From the NCBI GenBank assembly GCA_027620395.1, contig JAQBZY010000020.1, forward strand, positions 1 to 10,819: a stretch of DNA of 10,819 nt, read 5' to 3'. Source of the DNA: Pseudomonadota bacterium (GTDB taxonomy: Bacteria; Pseudomonadota; Alphaproteobacteria; Rhodospirillales; Casp-alpha2). The notes under the pieces were generated by a model, which did no database searches, was not told where the DNA came from, and saw nothing but the letters and a program-made list of their open reading frames with translations. Numbering within the stretch: the stretch's first letter is position 1; every line of letters begins with the position of its first letter. Shown here piece by piece: positions 7,083 to 10,819 of this stretch. The position numbers and the translations under genes were made by a program.

Positions 7083-8202
7083 TTAGGACGAAGCGGCCAC
7101 GGTGATCTTGAGTTTCGCCGCCAGCGACGCTTCCAGGAACATGTCGATGTCGCCGTCGAGCACGGCGCCCGAATTCGACGTTTGAACGTCGGTCCGCAAG
7201 TCCTTGACCATCTGATAGGGTTGCAGGACGTAGGAGCGGATCTGGTGTCCCCAGCCAATATCCGTCTTGGTGTCTTCCAACGCCTGCGCCGCCGCTTCGC
7301 GCTTTTGCAATTCGAATTCGTACAGCCGGGCGCGCAGCATCGACATCGCCTGCGCCTTGTTTTTATGCTGCGATCGGTCGTTCTGACATTGCACGACGAT
7401 ATTGGTCGGCAAGTGCGTGATCCGGACCGCGCTGTCGGTCCGGTTGACGTGCTGCCCGCCGGCGCCTGACGCGCGGTAGGTGTCGATCCGAAGATCCTTG
7501 TCCTCGATTTCGACGTCAATATCGTCGTCAATCACCGGCGACACCCACGCCGACGCGAAACTGGTGTGGCGACGGGCCGATGAATCATAAGGCGATATTC
7601 TCACGAGGCGATGCACGCCGGATTCCGTCTTAAGCCAGCCATAGGCGTTTTCGCCACTGATCTGCAATGTCGCGGATTTGATGCCGGCCTCTTCGCCGGG
7701 GCTTTCTTCCAGCCACTCGATCTTATAGCCATGCTGTTCGGCCCAACGTGAATACATCCGGAGCAGCATCTCGGCCCAGTCCTGCGCCTCGGTGCCGCCG
7801 GCGCCGGCCTGCACTTGCAGATAGCAATCGTTGCCATCGACCTCGCCCGACAACAGGCTTTTCAATTCCGCCTTGCCGGCGGTCTCCTTGAGCGCCAGCA
7901 ACGCCGCTTCCGCCTCCTTGACGACCGCTTCGTCGTCCTCGGCCTCGGCAAGCTCGATTAAATCGGCGGCGTCACGCACGCCCGATTGCAAATGATCGAC
8001 CGCTTTGAGGGCGGAATCGAGAGCGTTGCGCTCGCGCATCAGCGCCTGCGCCTTCGTCGGATTATTCCAGAGATCGGCGCTTTCGGTCAGCGCATTCAGT
8101 TCTTCGAGACGGGGCTTTGCCTGATCGTAGTCAAAGATGCCTCCTCAGCAGTTCAATGGACTGCTCGATTTCCTCAACGACATTCTTCAACTCGGCGCGC
8201 AT
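7083..8202 (-). CDS. prfB: Peptide chain release factor 2, read through a programmed +1 frameshift
   Basis: RF2 recognises UGA and UAA stop codons in the ribosomal A site and triggers peptide release. Translation begins at ATG 8202-8200 and runs 23 codons ([14 protein letters not shown] onward, ending LLRRHL) to an in-frame TGA at 8133-8131. A +1 slip there joins the second frame ([17 protein letters not shown] onward) down to TAA at 7085-7083. The product is 372 residues, normal for RF2. Residues S203-P204-Y205 correspond to the stop-reading SPF motif of E. coli; SPY is what I recall from alphaproteobacterial RF2. G248-G249-Q250 is the catalytic GGQ of peptide hydrolysis, within [19 protein letters not shown]. 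The initiator has only a weak GGGG upstream. The gene follows mrcA on the same strand by 85 bases. Confidence 0.97.
8130..8145 (-). promoter_or_regulatory. RF2 programmed +1 frameshift site
   Basis: On the minus strand the order is AGGAGG (8145-8140), CAT, CTT (8136-8134), TGA (8133-8131), C (8130). This is the canonical RF2 recoding signal: an internal Shine-Dalgarno sequence three bases before the slippery CTT, then a poorly terminating TGA followed by C. Low RF2 lets the ribosome slip from CTT to TTT and continue with GAC; high RF2 ends translation after 23 residues. The internal AGGAGG is a perfect Shine-Dalgarno match. It is direct evidence of autogenous control of prfB. Confidence 0.96.
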
Positions 8203-8231
8203 TTTTACCCCGCTTCGGTGAACGCGGATGA

Positions 8232-8260
8232 CTTGTAATGCGCCGGCGCGGTCGGCTCAA
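8232..8260 (-). promoter_or_regulatory. Candidate prfB promoter in the mrcA-prfB gap
   Basis: On the minus strand, TTGAGC (8260-8255) and TACAAG (8237-8232) stand 17 bases apart, each matching the sigma70 consensus at four of six positions. RNA would begin near 8225, about 22 bases before the prfB ATG. The 85-base gap shows no strong terminator, so prfB may also be read from mrcA. Prediction by eye. Confidence 0.22.
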
Positions 8261-8287
8261 GACCTGGATCGTATTGGCTGGGAAATA

Positions 8288-10774
8288 TCAGTACAGACCG
8301 CCGGTGCCAGTCGCCGGCGCGCCGCGCTGGTCGGTCTCGCCCGATCCCGCGCTCCAGGTCTGGCCTTCGATGACGTCGCCGTCCGCCGTCGGCATGGTGC
8401 CGGGCTTGAAGGCCTCCAGGATCACGTCCTTGTCGCCGGGCCGGGCCGGGCGGCCGGTCCCGGCCTCGACCCGGACCAGGCGGATACCCGGCGGTGTGCG
8501 AAACGGAATCGCCGGCTGGTTTTCCAGTACGTCCTTCATGAAGTCGCGGAAAATCGGCGCCGCCACCGAAGAACCGGTTTCATGATCGCCGAGCGGCACC
8601 GGTTCGTCGAAGCCGACGAACACTCCGACCGCCAAATCCGGCGAGAACCCGATGAACCAGGTGTCGCGTTCCTCGTTGCTGGTGCCGGTCTTGCCGGCCA
8701 GCGGCTTGCCGACCGCCCTAACCCTGACGCCGGTGCCGCGTTCGACGACACCGCGCAATATATTGACGATCTGGAAGGCGCTGCCCGGGTCGGTGACCTG
8801 TTCTCGGCCGTCAGGGATCAGCGGCACCCATTGCCCATGCCAAGCGTCGGCCCGGCATTCCGGGCATGGCCTTGCATCGTGGCGGTAAACGGTGCGGCCA
8901 AGGCGGTCCTGGATGCGGTCGATCAGCGACGGCGTGATCCGCTTGCCGCCGTTGACCAGCATGGCGTAGGCAGTGGTTAGCCGCATCAGTGTCGTCTCGC
9001 CCGCGCCCAAGGCCATCGACAGGGTTTCCGGGAGATTGTCGTTGATACCGAAGCGCCTGGCGTAGTCGGAGACCCGCTCCATACCGATGGTCTGGGCCAG
9101 CCGGACAGTCATCAGATTGCGCGATTTCTCGACTCCCAAGCGCATTGTCGAGGCGCCGTAGAATTTGTTGGTGTAGTTAGCCGGCCGCCATTTCGGCAGG
9201 CCCGGTCCCTGATCGATGACGAACGGCGCATCGAGAATCCGCGTCGACGGCGTGTAGCCGGCATCCAAGGCCGCCAGATAGACGAATGGCTTGAACGCCG
9301 AGCCTGGTTGGCGGGCAGCCTGCGTCGCGCGGTTGAACTGGCTTTTTTCGTAAGCGTACCCGCCGGACATGGCCAGCACCCGGCCGGTGTGCGGATCGAT
9401 CGCGACGATGGCCCCCTCGACGGCAGGGATTTGCTTCAAGCGGAATTGCAGTCCGCTCCCCGTCGCCGGCGCCTCGCCCGGTTTCGCCGCCCGCACTGGC
9501 ACCGGATCGACTATGACGACGTTGCCGACCGCGAGCACATCGGAGGGCTTTTTGACCGACGGCCCAAGTTTCATCTCGCCCAACGGCTGACGGGCCCACT
9601 TCAGTTCGCTCAAGGGTATCTGGCCGCGGCTACCGTCCTCGATGCCGACGCTGGCAAATCCCGCGTCGTCGTCGATGCCCAGCACCACGGCTAACCATTG
9701 CGGGCCAATCCCCTTCGGCTTCGGCACCAAAGCCAGATAAGTCCGCCAATCCAACGGCGTGTCGAATCGCTGCCCGGCCGATGCCTTGGCGACCGGTCCA
9801 CGGTAGCCGTGCCGGCGGTCGTATGTCTCGAGCCCATCCCTGAGTGCATCGCGGGCCGCAATCTGCATCCTGGGATCGAGGGTGGCGCGCACCGAGAGGC
9901 CACCCTTGTAAAGCTGCGCTTCGCCGAATTTCTCGACCAATTGCCGGCGAACTTCCTCGGTAAAATAGTCGGCCTGAACGAATTCGGTTTCCGAGCGGCT
10001 GGCGGTCAGCAGCGGCGATTCGATGGCGTCCCTGGCAGCTTCGGCGCTGATCCGGCCATCGTCGAGCATCCGGCCAATGACCCAGTTCCGCCGGGACTTG
10101 GCGGCGTCGAGCTTGGTCCTTGGATTGTAGTTGTTGGGCGCCTTCGGCAAGGCCGCCAGGAATGCCGCCTCGGCGATGCTGAGTTCGTCCATGGATTTAT
10201 TGAAATAGTTGAGCGCCGCGGCGGCGACGCCGTAGGAACCGAAGCCGAGATAAATCTCGTTCAGGTAAAGCTCGAGGATCCGATCCTTGGTAAAGGCGCG
10301 CTCGATGCGGACCGCGAGAATCGCCTCCTTGATTTTACGGGCCACTGAAACTTCATTGGTGAGCAAAAAGTTCTTGGCTACCTGCTGGGTGATGGTCGAG
10401 GCCCCGACCGGCCGGCGGTTGCGGCCCAAATTCTGCGCGTTGACGACGATGGCTCTGACGATGCCGGTAAAATCGATGCCCGGATGCGAGTAGAACGACT
10501 TGTCCTCGGCCGACAGAAACGCATCGTTGATCCGCTTCGGCATTGCTTCGATCGGCACGAAGGCGCGCTTTTCCTGGGCGAACTCAGCGAGCAGACGGCC
10601 ATCCCCGGCGTGGACCCGGGTCATCACCGCCGGCTGATAGTCGGCGAGTTGACGATAATCGGGAAGATCGCGGCCGAAATGATAAAGCCCCCATACGGTT
10701 CCGGCGCCGATGCCGACGCCGGCCAGCACGATCAAGCCGACGATGGTCATCAGAATGCGGAGCAGCGTTCTCAT
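8288..10774 (-). CDS. mrcA: Penicillin-binding protein 1A, bifunctional peptidoglycan transglycosylase/transpeptidase
   Basis: A class A PBP of 828 residues, anchored in the inner membrane by a helix at about 5-30, that polymerises glycan strands from lipid II and cross-links their peptides. The transglycosylase domain (about 55-235) has the catalytic E90 in SAEDKSFYSHPGID, then GASTITQQVAKN and LELYLNEIYLGFGSYG. An OB-like insert typical of PBP1A follows (about 320-440). The transpeptidase domain carries the three penicillin-binding motifs: S492-A-F-K495 with nucleophile S492, S551-R-N553, and K695-T-G-T698. A CPEC pair (C637, C640) in the transpeptidase domain could form a disulfide or bind metal; a similar pair occurs, as I recall, in other alphaproteobacterial PBP1A. 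The start at 10774 is the first ATG after an in-frame stop at 10816-10814, but lacks a ribosome site. It overlaps a possible upstream stop by ATGA, which fits coupled translation. prfB follows. Confidence 0.96.
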   Translation of the reverse strand: MRTLLRILMTIVGLIVLAGVGIGAGTVWGLYHFGRDLPDYRQLADYQPAVMTRVHAGDGRLLAEFAQEKRAFVPIEAMPKRINDAFLSAEDKSFYSHPGIDFTGIVRAIVVNAQNLGRNRRPVGASTITQQVAKNFLLTNEVSVARKIKEAILAVRIERAFTKDRILELYLNEIYLGFGSYGVAAAALNYFNKSMDELSIAEAAFLAALPKAPNNYNPRTKLDAAKSRRNWVIGRMLDDGRISAEAARDAIESPLLTASRSETEFVQADYFTEEVRRQLVEKFGEAQLYKGGLSVRATLDPRMQIAARDALRDGLETYDRRHGYRGPVAKASAGQRFDTPLDWRTYLALVPKPKGIGPQWLAVVLGIDDDAGFASVGIEDGSRGQIPLSELKWARQPLGEMKLGPSVKKPSDVLAVGNVVIVDPVPVRAAKPGEAPATGSGLQFRLKQIPAVEGAIVAIDPHTGRVLAMSGGYAYEKSQFNRATQAARQPGSAFKPFVYLAALDAGYTPSTRILDAPFVIDQGPGLPKWRPANYTNKFYGASTMRLGVEKSRNLMTVRLAQTIGMERVSDYARRFGINDNLPETLSMALGAGETTLMRLTTAYAMLVNGGKRITPSLIDRIQDRLGRTVYRHDARPCPECRADAWHGQWVPLIPDGREQVTDPGSAFQIVNILRGVVERGTGVRVRAVGKPLAGKTGTSNEERDTWFIGFSPDLAVGVFVGFDEPVPLGDHETGSSVAAPIFRDFMKDVLENQPAIPFRTPPGIRLVRVEAGTGRPARPGDKDVILEAFKPGTMPTADGDVIEGQTWSAGSGETDQRGAPATGTGGLY

Positions 10775-10819
10775 GGGGCGGGTGGAAGCCGTTTGTTGTT
10801 CATGGCTGGGGCGTCATAT
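10771..10819 (-). CDS. Possible C-terminal end of an upstream gene (amiC expected by synteny)
   Basis: One minus-strand frame is open from the right edge to a TGA at 10773-10771 that shares ATGA with the mrcA start, giving only 15 residues (ending NNKRLPPAP). In many alphaproteobacteria the gene before mrcA is an N-acetylmuramoyl-L-alanine amidase, which is why I suggest amiC. The other two frames close at 10814 and 10800, so the real upstream stop could be either of those. The missing mrcA ribosome site mildly favours the coupled ATGA reading. The tail is too short to identify by sequence. Confidence 0.3.
   Translation of the reverse strand, partial: YDAPAMNNKRLPPAP

Noticed and set aside
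8131..8133. In-frame TGA near the start of prfB as a sign of a pseudogene or sequencing error
   Set aside because: AGGAGG, CTT, TGA and C are placed exactly as in the known RF2 recoding signal, and the joined product matches RF2 on both sides.
8228..8980. 250-codon plus-strand open frame opposite the 3' part of mrcA
   Set aside because: The minus strand encodes the KTGT-bearing transpeptidase domain; the plus-strand product resembles nothing I know.
9698..10348. 216-codon plus-strand open frame opposite mrcA
   Set aside because: Shadow of the PBP1A transglycosylase and OB-like regions in GC-rich DNA.
1..10819. Mobile element, defence system, CRISPR array or biosynthetic cluster
   Set aside because: Every stretch over 100 bases is accounted for by conserved housekeeping or family-level genes; no transposase, integrase, repeat array or composition break was seen.

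Overview
This 10.8 kb window reads as ordinary chromosomal core from a GC-rich alphaproteobacterium. A deep or Rhodospirillales-like lineage is my inference; I cannot name a genus. The call rests on the mrcA-prfB pair, the glnE-bcp-DUF455 order, and RF2 and PBP1A sequence variants typical of that class. I see no tRNA, rRNA, IS element, CRISPR array, phage gene or integrase, and base composition is even throughout.

Layout. (1) Bases 1-2083, minus strand: the first 694 codons of a large AsmA/YhdP-type protein with a DUF3971 domain, cut by the left edge. (2) A 36-base gap separates it from a divergent plus-strand run: glnE (glutamine synthetase adenylyltransferase/deadenylase), bcp (PrxQ-type peroxiredoxin), a DUF455 ferritin-like protein whose TTG start overlaps the bcp stop, and a FliL-domain membrane protein. 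(3) That run meets two minus-strand genes, prfB (RF2) and mrcA (PBP1A), with 22 bases between fliL and prfB. prfB is split into two frames by the classic autoregulatory +1 frameshift. mrcA appears to overlap the stop of an unseen upstream gene by ATGA; amiC is the usual neighbour there in this class.

How the genes work together. The window holds housekeeping functions: nitrogen control (GlnE sets glutamine synthetase adenylylation in response to PII and glutamine), peroxide defence (Bcp, perhaps linked to the coupled ferritin-like protein), envelope building (PBP1A and the YhdP-like protein) and translation termination (RF2). No new multi-gene system is evident. The items most worth a second look are the RF2 recoding site, the stop-start coupling of bcp to DUF455, the FliL-domain gene standing apart from any flagellar gene, and AT-rich, possibly overlapping divergent promoters at the glnE 5' end that bear on the true glnE start. 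All gaps between genes are under 100 bases.
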